DNA of 64,000 nt from an uncultured Sanguibacteroides sp. (lineage in GTDB: Bacteria; Bacteroidota; Bacteroidia; Bacteroidales; Marinifilaceae): assembly GCF_900543425.1 (NCBI RefSeq), contig NZ_UQRQ01000017.1, positions 1 through 64,000 on the forward strand. The letters run 5' to 3'. Shown here piece by piece: positions 47,147 to 55,740 of the stretch. The notes beneath the pieces were generated by a model. The model saw nothing but the letters and a program-made list of their open reading frames with translations. It had not been told where the DNA came from and searched no databases. A program made the translations under genes and the position numbers. Numbering within the stretch: the stretch's first letter is position 1; the number at the start of each line of letters is the position of its first letter.

Positions 47147-47566
47147 TCAACAGCGAAAAATACACAGTAACTCCGGAGGCCGGAAGTCGTTAAGGAAAGA
47201 AAGATCAATATCGGAAGAACAGGAAACAATACCTGTTATTGGAGGAACAAAACACACCTCGTCTTTCCAATCCTGTGCATCCAAGCATTGAAATTCCATA
47301 TGTGAGACAGCCCAATCTCCGGATAGCTTATAAAAATCATGTTCGGCATTTTCTTGTTCACAAGCACTTTTTTGAGGATTCTTACAAGAAGAAGAACAAC
47401 AGTCATTTTCACATAAGGAAATGTCTTCATTCGGAAATATTTGTACTTCTACATAGGCCATCCGACAACCGAAACATTGTATTTTAATTACATTTATCCC
47501 GACCGTAGCAAGGAGAAATGTAAACAAAAGTAATAATGCCGGTATGTTTATCCTATATTTTTTCAT
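47147..47566 (-). CDS. Cysteine-rich exported protein (HYC_CC_PP-like)
   Basis: A 139-residue protein with an N-terminal hydrophobic signal segment (about 8-28). It has 14 cysteines, including CFGC, ENDCCSSSC and the C-terminal FRPPELLCIFRC. The CC pair and late PP resemble the HYC_CC_PP family, small Bacteroidota proteins often placed upstream of TonB receptor genes; this is tentative because the HYC part reads CFGC. It likely binds metal or forms disulfides in the periplasm. It is the first gene of a minus-strand group with the TonB receptor. Confidence 0.7.
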   Translation of the reverse strand: MKKYRINIPALLLLFTFLLATVGINVIKIQCFGCRMAYVEVQIFPNEDISLCENDCCSSSCKNPQKSACEQENAEHDFYKLSGDWAVSHMEFQCLDAQDWKDEVCFVPPITGIVSCSSDIDLSFLNDFRPPELLCIFRC

Positions 47567-47571
47567 CGAAG

Positions 47572-47599
47572 CAAAAATAATTCTTTTTCTCCAAAAATA
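47572..47599 (-). promoter_or_regulatory. Two candidate -7 elements of the cysteine-rich/TonB unit
   Basis: The minus strand has TATTTTTG twice, at 47579-47572 and 47599-47592. The distal copy would give a leader of about 20 nt. The proximal one would start transcription almost at the ATG. No -33 element is clear. Confidence 0.4.
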
Positions 47600-47740
47600 A
47601 GATGCAAGAAAAAGCAGTTAAAAAATTATTAACTCTTTTTTCCATCATATCCACTTATTTATATTTAAATAACAGAAAAAAGTATTACTTTCGAACGCCA
47701 AACATGTACAAATGGATTATTCATATCATTCCAGTCAACT

Positions 47741-48904
47741 ATGAGAAACTTATTATTATCAGGATTGTTTATTCTCCTTATCGTTTCTTGCGGGAAAAAA
47801 TCTAACGTGGAGATAACAGGAGCTATTAAAGAGGCTACTAACGGGACAAAAGTATATCTGGAACAGATTGACGTAGCCGGCAAAAAGATCATAGATTCAA
47901 CCAAATTGAATAAGCAAGGACATTTTAATTTTAAACTCAACACCACTTATCCTTCATTTTACGCGTTGAAATTTCCAAATAACGAACAAGTAACAATTAT
48001 TGCCAGTCCGGACGAAAAAATTGAAGTTAGCGGAACCTTAAAAGACATTCAAAACAATTATTGGGTCGATGGTTCAGAAAATTCGTTATGGATCAAATTA
48101 TTGAATTTTCAACTTCAACGGACAATAACGTTGACAGATTCGCTACAAAAGGCATACCGGGCCCTCCCCGAGGACAAGAATTACGATGGTCAACGGGAAG
48201 AGTACTCTAAAGCATGGAGCGAAGCCTTGACCAAACAAGTTAACTTCACACGAGACTTTATCATTAAACATGCGACCTCTTTGGCTGCTTATTATGCCCT
48301 TTATCAAAAAATAAATAACAATCTATTCGTATTAGACGAAATCAACGACCTACATTATTTCAAGGTTGTCGCCTCTTCTTTAAGTGCTCTTTACCCGGAA
48401 TCACAATATACCAAGGCGATCATGAATCATTTGAAACAAATCGGACAAACCATACGTAACCAACAATTGGCCGAAGCGATCAATAGCTCGGAAAAATCAT
48501 TACCCGATATAAAATTGCCCGATGCTAAAGGAGATTCATTGTCCTTACTTCCCGTTAAAAGCAAATTTGTCGTTCTTGAGTTCGGAGTATTAACCGCACA
48601 ACAGAGTCAAACTTATATCAACGATCTTAAAAAGGTATATCAGAAATTTAAAAATAGAGGGGTGGAAATTTACCAGGTCTGTCTGGATAAAAATAAATTT
48701 TTATGGGAAGACATTGTGAAGAAAAACAAGATTGACTGGAAATGCGTACGGGATGAATATGCATTGCAAAGCCGGATTGCCGCAACATGGAATGTCCAAA
48801 CAATACCGGCCAATTATATCATTGACCAAAATATGGAGATTGTCGGAAAAAATTTATGGGGAAGCCGATTGGAAGACCGACTGAATGATCTATTGAAAAA
48901 ATAA
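47741..48904 (+). CDS. Thioredoxin-fold lipoprotein (DUF4369 + TlpA-like) lacking CxxC
   Basis: A 387-residue lipoprotein with C17 at LIVSC. About 22-120 resembles DUF4369 (VEITGAIKEATNGTKVYLEQ). A helical linker follows, then a TlpA/AhpC-TSA-type thioredoxin fold from about 250 (LPDIKLPDAKGDSLSL) to the end, with the cis-proline region TIPANYIID. Where redox-active members have WCxxC the sequence is LEFGVLTAQQSQTY, so there is no redox cysteine pair. It cannot act as a standard disulfide reductase. It may be a structural or ligand-binding derivative. LpxH starts 14 bp downstream, so they are probably cotranscribed. Confidence 0.85.
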   Translation: MRNLLLSGLFILLIVSCGKKSNVEITGAIKEATNGTKVYLEQIDVAGKKIIDSTKLNKQGHFNFKLNTTYPSFYALKFPNNEQVTIIASPDEKIEVSGTLKDIQNNYWVDGSENSLWIKLLNFQLQRTITLTDSLQKAYRALPEDKNYDGQREEYSKAWSEALTKQVNFTRDFIIKHATSLAAYYALYQKINNNLFVLDEINDLHYFKVVASSLSALYPESQYTKAIMNHLKQIGQTIRNQQLAEAINSSEKSLPDIKLPDAKGDSLSLLPVKSKFVVLEFGVLTAQQSQTYINDLKKVYQKFKNRGVEIYQVCLDKNKFLWEDIVKKNKIDWKCVRDEYALQSRIAATWNVQTIPANYIIDQNMEIVGKNLWGSRLEDRLNDLLKK

Positions 48905-48918
48905 ACAAACAAATCACC

Positions 48919-49677
48919 ATGCAGAATAAAAAGGTTTATTTCCTTTCCGACGCCCATCTGGGAGCTAAACTCTTAGACAACAATAGGGAGAGAGAGAAAA
49001 AACTTGTTTCATTCCTGGAAGAGATCAGACCGGAATGTGCCGAACTCTATCTGCTTGGTGATATGTTTGATTTCTGGTTTGAATACAAACGCTCCGTTCC
49101 TAAAGGACACGTCCGTTTTTTGGCAGAATTAGCCCGCTACACGGATAACGGTATAAAAGTACATTTTTTTACCGGCAATCATGACATATGGGCTTTTGAT
49201 TATCTAAGCAAAGAGTGTGGCGTAATCTTACACACCGCCATAGAAGAAACCCGAATCAACGGTAAAAGTTTTATGATCGGGCATGGAGACGGATTAAATC
49301 CTAAAGATAAAGGTTATCTATTCCTTAAAAGAGCCTTCCATAACCGTTTCCTACAAAAATGTTTTCGTCTTATACATCCCGATTGGGGTATCAAATTAGC
49401 TCATGCCTGGTCTTCCCATTCCCGTTTAAAAGACAACGGTAAAATAGAAGCGCTGGAATATTTAGGAGAAGACAAAGAAGAGATCGTTCTTTATTGTAAA
49501 CGAATTTTACAGCAACGGCATTTTGACTACTTCATTTTCGGACATCGTCATATTCCCATCGACTTGCCATTGAACGAAAATAGTCATTATATCAATACAG
49601 GAGATTGGATTTCTCATTTTAGCTATGCCGTTTTCAACGGGGAGAAAGTTGAATTAAAGACAGCTGACAATTATTAA
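48919..49677 (+). CDS. lpxH: UDP-2,3-diacylglucosamine diphosphatase
   Basis: A 252-residue calcineurin-type metallophosphoesterase that cleaves UDP-2,3-diacylglucosamine to lipid X in lipid A synthesis. All metal-site motifs are visible: SDAHLG (about 10-15), GDMFDFWFE, TGNHD, IGHGDGL and FGHRHIP. Length and motif spacing match the LpxH group in Bacteroidota. It follows the thioredoxin-fold lipoprotein by 14 bp. Confidence 0.92.
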   Translation: MQNKKVYFLSDAHLGAKLLDNNREREKKLVSFLEEIRPECAELYLLGDMFDFWFEYKRSVPKGHVRFLAELARYTDNGIKVHFFTGNHDIWAFDYLSKECGVILHTAIEETRINGKSFMIGHGDGLNPKDKGYLFLKRAFHNRFLQKCFRLIHPDWGIKLAHAWSSHSRLKDNGKIEALEYLGEDKEEIVLYCKRILQQRHFDYFIFGHRHIPIDLPLNENSHYINTGDWISHFSYAVFNGEKVELKTADNY

Positions 49678-49802
49678 TTGTAAATTGAAAATTAAACATC
49701 AATTACTGAATTCATATTCCATTTTATTCAAAAAATGTATTGTTTTTATATAAAAAGGTCTTAACTTACAGATCGGTATATCTGTAATCAAAATTTTCAT
49801 TC

Positions 49803-51338
49803 ATGTTAGTAAAGACTTTTGGGGGTGCCGTCTACGGAATTAACGCCATCACCATCACAATTGAAGTAAATATTCTTTGGGGGGCCAAATTCATCATCGT
49901 GGGATTACCCGATAACGCTGTTAAGGAAAGTCAACAGCGTATTGATTCCGCCCTGAGAGAAATCGGGCTTAAAATTCCGGGCAAAAGAGTAATCATTAAC
50001 CTTGCCCCGGCAGATGTGAAAAAAGAAGGATCATTATACGATCTTCCTTTAGCTTTGGGAATCTTAGCCGCAAACGAACAAATACCACATGAAGAATTAA
50101 AAAACTATGTCATCATGGGAGAACTTTCCCTAGACGGAAGCCTACAACCTGTAAAAGGAGTACTTCCCATTGCAATTAACGCAAAGCAAGAAAATTTCAA
50201 CGGGATCATACTCCCCATCCAAAACGCCAATGAAGCTGCCGTAATAAAAGGTCTTGATGTGTACGGATTTCATCATCTGAAAGAGGTAATTGCATTCCTG
50301 AAAAAAGAAAAAGATTACCCGCCGTTTTCTTATCAATTCGCGGAAGAGAGCAATTATTTCGATAATGAAATGCAGGATTTTAAAGATGTAAAAGGACAAG
50401 AAAATGTAAAAAGAGCTTTAGAAATCGCCGCAGCCGGAGGTCATAATCTGATCATGATCGGTTCTCCCGGTTCCGGAAAAACAATGTTAGCCCGTAGATT
50501 ATCATCCATTCTCCCTCCCATGACAGCCGAAGAGTCTCTCGAAACAACCAAAATACACTCCGTCGCCGGGAAAATACAACACAACACATCACTTATTATT
50601 CATCGTCCTTTCAGGTCTCCCCATCACACCATATCCGATGTCGCTCTGGTAGGAGGTGGAAGCTGGCCACAGCCGGGAGAGATATCACTTGCCCATAACG
50701 GGGTCCTTTTTTTAGATGAATTACCAGAATTTAAACGAGCCGTATTAGAGGTCTTACGTCAACCGCTTGAAGACCGTACGATATCTATTAGCCGGGCAAA
50801 ATTCAGCGTGGAGTATCCTGCAAACATTATGTTGATTGCTTCTATGAATCCCTGTCCTTGCGGCTTTTATAATCATCCGGCAAAAAACTGTACCTGCCCT
50901 CCCGGAAGCGTACAGAAATACCTTTCTAAAATATCCGGCCCTTTACTCGACCGTATCGATATGCATATAGAAGTAATACCCGTCGAATTGGAAAAAATTG
51001 CCAGCCGGACAGAAAGTGAACCCAGTACCCTGATTCGAAAACGAGTCGTTGAAGCCAGAAAGATTCAAAACCTCCGTTTCAAAAAATATCCCGGTATATA
51101 TTGTAACGCCCAAATGACATCCCCACTATTAAAAGAATATTGCTTGCTAAATGAAAAATGCATAGCCTTATTAAAAACCGCTATGCAAAAATTCGGACTT
51201 TCCGCCCGAGCTTATGATCGTATTATTAAATTATCCCGCACGATCGCCGATTTGGATCACTGTGACCTTATCACGCCCCAGCACATTGCCGAAGCCATTC
51301 AGTACAGAAGCCTCGACCGCGAAGGGTGGGGAAACTAA
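49803..51338 (+). CDS. YifB/ComM-family Mg-chelatase-like AAA+ ATPase
   Basis: A 511-residue AAA+ protein. An N-terminal ChlI-like domain (about 20-145) with GLPDNAVKESQQRIDSAL precedes the ATPase core: Walker A MIGSPGSGKT near 219-228, then LAHNGVLFLDELPEF as Walker B. A cysteine cluster (NPCPCGFYNHP, CTCPPG) probably binds zinc. A C-terminal domain (about 400-510) ends with YRSLDRE. In other bacteria the family member ComM promotes branch migration during natural transformation. No competence genes are nearby. The gene ends next to a phased AATC repeat array. Confidence 0.93.
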   Translation: MLVKTFGGAVYGINAITITIEVNILWGAKFIIVGLPDNAVKESQQRIDSALREIGLKIPGKRVIINLAPADVKKEGSLYDLPLALGILAANEQIPHEELKNYVIMGELSLDGSLQPVKGVLPIAINAKQENFNGIILPIQNANEAAVIKGLDVYGFHHLKEVIAFLKKEKDYPPFSYQFAEESNYFDNEMQDFKDVKGQENVKRALEIAAAGGHNLIMIGSPGSGKTMLARRLSSILPPMTAEESLETTKIHSVAGKIQHNTSLIIHRPFRSPHHTISDVALVGGGSWPQPGEISLAHNGVLFLDELPEFKRAVLEVLRQPLEDRTISISRAKFSVEYPANIMLIASMNPCPCGFYNHPAKNCTCPPGSVQKYLSKISGPLLDRIDMHIEVIPVELEKIASRTESEPSTLIRKRVVEARKIQNLRFKKYPGIYCNAQMTSPLLKEYCLLNEKCIALLKTAMQKFGLSARAYDRIIKLSRTIADLDHCDLITPQHIAEAIQYRSLDREGWGN

Positions 51339-51379
51339 AAGCATTACATTGCAAATTGCAGATTAGGAAATGTTTTTTT

Positions 51380-51437
51380 AATCACAGAATCCTCCAATCA
51401 CTTAATCCTTTAATTTACAATTATCAATCTACAATTA
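51380..51437. repeat. Phased AATCnnnn repeat array, copy between yifB and ppa
   Basis: Consecutive units AATCACAG, AATCCTCC, AATCACTT, AATCCTTT run from 51380, then degenerate AATT/AATC units at 7-bp steps up to the ppa stop codon. The same unit types recur at 58.5 kb. The two genes that flank it are convergent. Confidence 0.7.
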
Positions 51438-52109
51438 CTACACTCTACTTAGGATATCTTCCAGACCTTGAAAATGATTTTTATAGTCTTCAACACTACG
51501 GCGAATCACTTCATAGGCTTCTTCCTTCCCATAGACATCAATAATCTCTGTATGCCTCTCTTCACCCGGAAGATCCTTATACGTTAAAAAATAATGCCTC
51601 AAGCGATCAACTACAATATGTGGCAAATCCGCGATATCATTATATACGCTATAAGTAGCATCATGCTTCAACACGGCTATAATTTTATCGTCTGCTTCAT
51701 TTCCATCTAACATACGAAATCCTCCTAAAGGACGAACATCGGCAATAATATCTCCATGCGAAATCGTTTTCTCTGTCAACACGCAAATATCCAACGGGTC
51801 CGAGTCACCATGAATCCCGGTCCGCTGTGACTGCATCATACAATATTCCGCTACCAAACCGCCACAATAAGTCTGAGGTAAAAAACCGTACAAAGCCGGA
51901 ACGACATTAGAGTATTTTTGAGGGCGGTCTATCTTTATATAACCGCTTACTTTATCTAACTCGTACTTTACCGTATCCGTAGGAACCATCTCGATAAAAG
52001 CCGTTACGACCGCAGGAGATTCCTCTCCGATATCCAAACCGTGCCACGGATGTGACTTATACCTCAAACCCATCAATCGGGCAATCGGATCATTAATTTT
52101 ATTTCCCAT
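51438..52109 (-). CDS. ppa: Inorganic pyrophosphatase (family I)
   Basis: A 223-residue soluble pyrophosphatase that hydrolyses PPi to phosphate. The metal-binding signature is HGDSDPLDICVL, followed by GGFRMLDGNEADDKIIAVL. The N-terminus (about 1-40) is longer than in E. coli PPase, as in other Bacteroidota. Its stop codon abuts the AATC array. gmhA lies 68 bp upstream on the same strand, so it may be the last gene of the grpE-dnaJ-oxyR-gmhA group. Confidence 0.93.
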   Translation of the reverse strand: MGNKINDPIARLMGLRYKSHPWHGLDIGEESPAVVTAFIEMVPTDTVKYELDKVSGYIKIDRPQKYSNVVPALYGFLPQTYCGGLVAEYCMMQSQRTGIHGDSDPLDICVLTEKTISHGDIIADVRPLGGFRMLDGNEADDKIIAVLKHDATYSVYNDIADLPHIVVDRLRHYFLTYKDLPGEERHTEIIDVYGKEEAYEVIRRSVEDYKNHFQGLEDILSRV

Positions 52110-52177
52110 AACTTTTATAATTGAATTTTTACAAGCTAAGATTAGTCTCCTTAGCCTTTATTGTTTGTGTATTCTTT

Positions 52178-52750
52178 TTATGAAAAAAGTTTGCTCTCGA
52201 TAAACTCAATTAAAATATGAATAATTTTAATATGAATTTCCTGTATTCGATCCGAATATCCATTCCAGGGGATACAAATATTCACATCGCACATATCCCT
52301 CATTTTTCCCCCATCTTTTCCTGTCAATCCGATAACCTTCATCTCTTTCTCCCTGGCAGCTTCAATAGCTTTAATTATATTCAACGAATTCCCTGAAGTA
52401 CTTATCGCCAACAACACATCTCCCTTCACACCATGAGCTTCCACGTAGCGAGAAAAAACATATTCAAATCCGAAGTCATTGGCAACACATGTCAAATGAG
52501 AAGGATCTGCAATAGCTATTGCCGGCAATGCTCTTCGATTTTCGCGAAAACGACCGGTTAATTCTTCAGCAAAATGCATCGCATCACAGAGAGAGCCTCC
52601 ATTTCCACAACTTATCGCTTTTTTCCCCTCTTGTATGGCTTCAACAAGAATCTCCCCAGCTTTTTCAACCTGATATATATTTTTCTTATCTGCTATAAAA
52701 TCAGTTAATACCTGCCGAGCATCTTCAAAACTTTTCTCTATTATACTCAT
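52178..52750 (-). CDS. gmhA: D-sedoheptulose 7-phosphate isomerase
   Basis: A 190-residue SIS-domain isomerase that makes D-glycero-D-manno-heptose 7-phosphate for the lipopolysaccharide core. The phosphate-binding CGNGGSLCDAMHFAEELTGRF (about 43-63), the hinge ISTSGNSLNIIKA and the C-terminal EIHIKIIHILIEF are typical of GmhA rather than other SIS proteins. It follows oxyR by 6 bp and is probably translationally linked to it, an unusual pairing. Confidence 0.9.
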   Translation of the reverse strand: MSIIEKSFEDARQVLTDFIADKKNIYQVEKAGEILVEAIQEGKKAISCGNGGSLCDAMHFAEELTGRFRENRRALPAIAIADPSHLTCVANDFGFEYVFSRYVEAHGVKGDVLLAISTSGNSLNIIKAIEAAREKEMKVIGLTGKDGGKMRDMCDVNICIPWNGYSDRIQEIHIKIIHILIEFIESKLFS

Positions 52751-52756
52751 CCTTTC

Positions 52757-53710
52757 TCAACTATTTATTTTTCTCCATTCAACAACCTCTCCACGACCTT
52801 TTTTCAACATAGTCGCAGGAACAGCCTGTTTTATATTTTCACAAAGTAAATCGATCAACTTTTGTTTCGCGTAATGTCTTGAATAAATAACACTCACTTC
52901 TCTTAACGGAAGATGCGAAGAAAAAGATCTTACCTGTCTCCTTTTCTTCTCGCTCATATCACGAGTTGCCAATTCCGGAATTAAGGTAAATCCTCCCTCC
53001 TGATCTACAATCTTCATTAAAGTTTCCAACGAATTGCTTTCAAATTCAAAAGGCAAATCCTTATGCTGAACAGCATTCATTTCACATAAATTAATCACTT
53101 GATCCCTAAAACAATGACCATTCCCCAACATCCATATCTCAGGAGTAGCTATATCCTTTACCTCTACGACCTCTTTCTTTAACAATTCATGTTCAGGATG
53201 AGCATAAATCATCATCTCTTCATAAAACACGGGACATTCAATGATTTTTTCATCCCCGTAAGGAGTTACAAAAATTCCCGCATCCAACGTATCACGTTTC
53301 AATCGATAAATAATCTCTTCGGAAACCAATTCTTCCACCTCCACCTTTACCGCAGGATATTTACGAACATAATTACCAATAAAAATAGGCAACAAATAGG
53401 GAGCTAAGGTTGGGATTATTCCTATTTTCAATGAACCTGAAACCTCCTCTTTCTCCTCATTGATAATCTCCCTGATTCGCTGATTTGCCACCAAAACTTC
53501 CCTCGCCTGATCTATCAATTTCTTTCCGATATCTGTCGGGACAACCGGTTGACGACTTCTGTCAAATATAATTACACCCAAATCTTCCTCTAACTTCTTT
53601 ATTTGCATACTCAACGTCGGCTGAGTTACGAAACATTTATCTGCAGCCGTAGCGAAATGCCTGTATTCATCAACGGCAACAATATATTCCAATTGAGTGA
53701 GTGTAATCAT
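52757..53710 (-). CDS. oxyR: Hydrogen-peroxide-sensing LysR-type regulator
   Basis: A 317-residue LysR-type regulator. The N-terminal winged HTH (about 1-60: VAVDEYRHFATAADKCFVTQPTLSMQIKKLE) is followed by a substrate-like domain. That domain has C200 and C209 in GHCFRDQVINLC, equivalent to C199/C208 of E. coli OxyR, which form a disulfide with H2O2. So it is an OxyR, not a generic LysR. It sits 11 bp after dnaJ and 6 bp before gmhA, so it is likely expressed with the heat-shock genes as well as possibly regulating itself. Confidence 0.94.
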   Translation of the reverse strand: MITLTQLEYIVAVDEYRHFATAADKCFVTQPTLSMQIKKLEEDLGVIIFDRSRQPVVPTDIGKKLIDQAREVLVANQRIREIINEEKEEVSGSLKIGIIPTLAPYLLPIFIGNYVRKYPAVKVEVEELVSEEIIYRLKRDTLDAGIFVTPYGDEKIIECPVFYEEMMIYAHPEHELLKKEVVEVKDIATPEIWMLGNGHCFRDQVINLCEMNAVQHKDLPFEFESNSLETLMKIVDQEGGFTLIPELATRDMSEKKRRQVRSFSSHLPLREVSVIYSRHYAKQKLIDLLCENIKQAVPATMLKKGRGEVVEWRKINS

Positions 53711-53721
53711 ATTCCTATATG

Positions 53722-54861
53722 CTATTCAAAAAAATCTTTCACTTTGGAAAAGAAGCTTTTCTTATCGCCGGCTCCCGGATGAAAACTCTCTCCTTCTTTC
53801 ATCTTCTCCACCAATTTTTTATCTTCTTTCGACAAATTTTTCGGGATCCAAACATTTACTTTAGCTAACAGATCGCCTTTACCATATCCGTTAACATCGG
53901 GTAATCCTTTACCCCGTAAACGTAAAATTTTACCTGGCTGGGTTCCCGGTTCTATTTTCACCTTCACCTTGCCATCAATCGTCGGGATTTCCACCGTTTC
54001 TCCTAATACAACTTCCGGATAACCGACAAACACATTATACAACAAGTCATTACCGTCACGTAATAAATCCGGATGCTCTTCCTCCTCTATCATCACAATC
54101 AAATCTCCGTTTACACCTCCTCTACGGGCAGCATTTCCTCTACCTCCCAAAGACAACTGCATACCGTCTGCCACACCCGCTGGAATGTTGATTGCAATTA
54201 CTTCTTCCGACATCTGTACTCCTTCGCCATTACAATAAGTACATTTATCGTTAATAATTTTTCCTTCTCCCTGACACGTCGGACAAGTTGAAGTTGTCTG
54301 CATCGCTCCCAAAATAGTATTCTGTACCCGTGTTACCTGTCCACTTCCCCCGCAAGTACTACAAGTTGAAAAAGAGGTGCCATTTTTCGCCCCGGTCCCT
54401 TTACAGTGCTCACAAGTCACATACTTCTTTACCTTAATCTTTTTCTCTATACCGGTAGCAATCTCTTTTAGGTTCATCTTTACCCGCACCCGCAAATTGG
54501 TTCCTCGATTTACCCGACGAGCACTTCTTCCCCCGCCTCCGAAACCTCCGAAGCCACCGAAACTGCCGAAAATATCTCCGAAATGAGAGAATATATCATC
54601 CATACTCATTCCGCCCCCGAAACCTCCTGCTCCACCTCCCATTCCTGCATGACCGAATTGATCGTATCGACGTCTCTTCTCCTCGTTGCTCAACACGTCA
54701 TAGGCCTCCGCAGCTTCCTTAAATTTCTCCTCGGCCTCTTTATCCCCGGGGTTTTTATCCGGATGGTACAATAATGCTAATTTTCTATATGCCTTTTTTA
54801 TCTCAGCAGCATCTGCATTTTTAGATACCCCCAACACTTCATAATAATCTCTCTTTTCCAT
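53722..54861 (-). CDS. dnaJ: Chaperone protein DnaJ
   Basis: A 379-residue class I J-protein that stimulates DnaK and carries substrates to it. J-domain at about 4-68 with H33-P34-D35, a Gly/Phe-rich stretch (about 73-115), then four CxxCxGxG zinc repeats (CEHCKGTG, CSTCGGSG, CPTCQGEG, CTYCNGEG) and the two C-terminal barrel domains. grpE lies 79 bp upstream on the same strand, across an AT-rich repeat patch; oxyR starts 11 bp downstream. No dnaK gene is in this window. Confidence 0.97.
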   Translation of the reverse strand: MEKRDYYEVLGVSKNADAAEIKKAYRKLALLYHPDKNPGDKEAEEKFKEAAEAYDVLSNEEKRRRYDQFGHAGMGGGAGGFGGGMSMDDIFSHFGDIFGSFGGFGGFGGGGRSARRVNRGTNLRVRVKMNLKEIATGIEKKIKVKKYVTCEHCKGTGAKNGTSFSTCSTCGGSGQVTRVQNTILGAMQTTSTCPTCQGEGKIINDKCTYCNGEGVQMSEEVIAINIPAGVADGMQLSLGGRGNAARRGGVNGDLIVMIEEEEHPDLLRDGNDLLYNVFVGYPEVVLGETVEIPTIDGKVKVKIEPGTQPGKILRLRGKGLPDVNGYGKGDLLAKVNVWIPKNLSKEDKKLVEKMKEGESFHPGAGDKKSFFSKVKDFFE

Positions 54862-54940
54862 TTTAAATTTTAGATTTAAATTTTAGATTTAGCACACACC
54901 GTAAATCATTATAAATTTACAATTTACAATCTAAAATCAA
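54862..54940. repeat. AT-rich repeat patch between grpE and dnaJ
   Basis: Two exact tandem copies of AAATTTTAGATTT (54865-54877 and 54878-54890). Farther along (about 54917-54938) inverted copies occur (AATCTAAAAT). The patch may form a large hairpin in grpE-dnaJ mRNA. It shares words with the arrays at 51.4 and 58.5 kb. Confidence 0.6.
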
Positions 54941-55516
54941 TTATTCTCCAACAACAACCTTTGCAAAACGAATCACTTTATCGTTCAACGTATATCCCTT
55001 TTCTATACAATCGATAACCTTGCCTTTTTGTTCCTCCGTCGGAGCGGGAATAGTGGTCACAGCTTCATGCAAATCCGTATTGAAATCTACATTTTCCGTC
55101 TCAATCACCTTCACGCCGTTTCGCATCAGAAAGTCTTTAAAATTAGCATAAATCAAATCAACCCCCTCTTTTAAAGCAACAACATCTTTAGCCTTCTCCA
55201 TACTTGCCAAAGCCCTCTCGAAATTATCAACCACAGGCAATATCCCTGTTAAAACCTGCTCTCCAGCCGTTTTCGTTAATTCTACTCTTTCCTTTAAAGT
55301 TCTCTTACGATAATTATCGAACTCCGCAGACAAGCGAAGATATTTATCATTCATCTCCATCAATTTCTGTCCCATCTCCTCCAGTTGACTCTCCTCTTTC
55401 TTACAAGATTTATCCTTCTTCTTTGAAGATTCTTCATGTCCTTCACTTTTTGATTCTGATACATGCTGAGCTTCGGTCAACTCCTCTTCCTGTTTTCTTT
55501 TCTTCTCTTCTGACAT
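54941..55516 (-). CDS. grpE: Nucleotide exchange factor GrpE
   Basis: A 191-residue protein: an acidic/lysine-rich unstructured N-terminus (1-50), a long dimer-forming helix (about 50-110, with LSAEFDNYRKRT), then the beta domain (about 135-190: NTDLHEAVTTIPAP, GYTLNDKVIRFAKVVV). GrpE releases ADP from DnaK. It is the first gene of the group that continues with dnaJ and oxyR and has a strong promoter with a palindrome at its start. Confidence 0.95.
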   Translation of the reverse strand: MSEEKKRKQEEELTEAQHVSESKSEGHEESSKKKDKSCKKEESQLEEMGQKLMEMNDKYLRLSAEFDNYRKRTLKERVELTKTAGEQVLTGILPVVDNFERALASMEKAKDVVALKEGVDLIYANFKDFLMRNGVKVIETENVDFNTDLHEAVTTIPAPTEEQKGKVIDCIEKGYTLNDKVIRFAKVVVGE

Positions 55517-55595
55517 ATCTATATAATTTTTTAAGTTCTACTCCTGCAATTTTTATAGTAAACAAAATCTTTGCCAATAATAGGGTATGCCACAT

Positions 55596-55633
55596 TGACA
55601 ATACCGCAAAATGCCAACATGGCACAAATGTCA
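55596..55633. promoter_or_regulatory. Nested palindrome at the grpE transcription start (putative heat-shock operator)
   Basis: Outer arms TGACA (55596-55600) and TGTCA (55629-55633) enclose a perfect inner palindrome TGCCAacaTGGCA (55612-55624). The predicted start from the promoter at 55638-55669 falls at about 55632, so the whole element covers roughly +1 to +36 of the leader. This is the position of a repressor site. It is not CIRCE-like in sequence. Confidence 0.5.
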
Positions 55634-55637
55634 GCCA

Positions 55638-55669
55638 CAAAGGTAGAGATTTGCTCATTGACAGACAAA
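55638..55669 (-). promoter_or_regulatory. Promoter of grpE-dnaJ
   Basis: The minus strand reads TTTG (55669-55666), 20 bp, then TACCTTTG (55645-55638), both exact consensus. It is about 120 bp before the grpE start codon, giving a leader of about 115 nt. Confidence 0.75.
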
Positions 55670-55740
55670 TAAATACCGCTCTCTTTTTCATCCTTAATTA
55701 TACAATAATCTTACCAAAACTTCCATTTTTAGCCTTTTAT

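Noticed and set aside
55560..55640. Possible sigma-54 promoter (TGGCA...TTGC) near grpE
   Set aside because: The spacing between the GG and GC doublets is wrong; a standard Bacteroidota promoter explains the site better.
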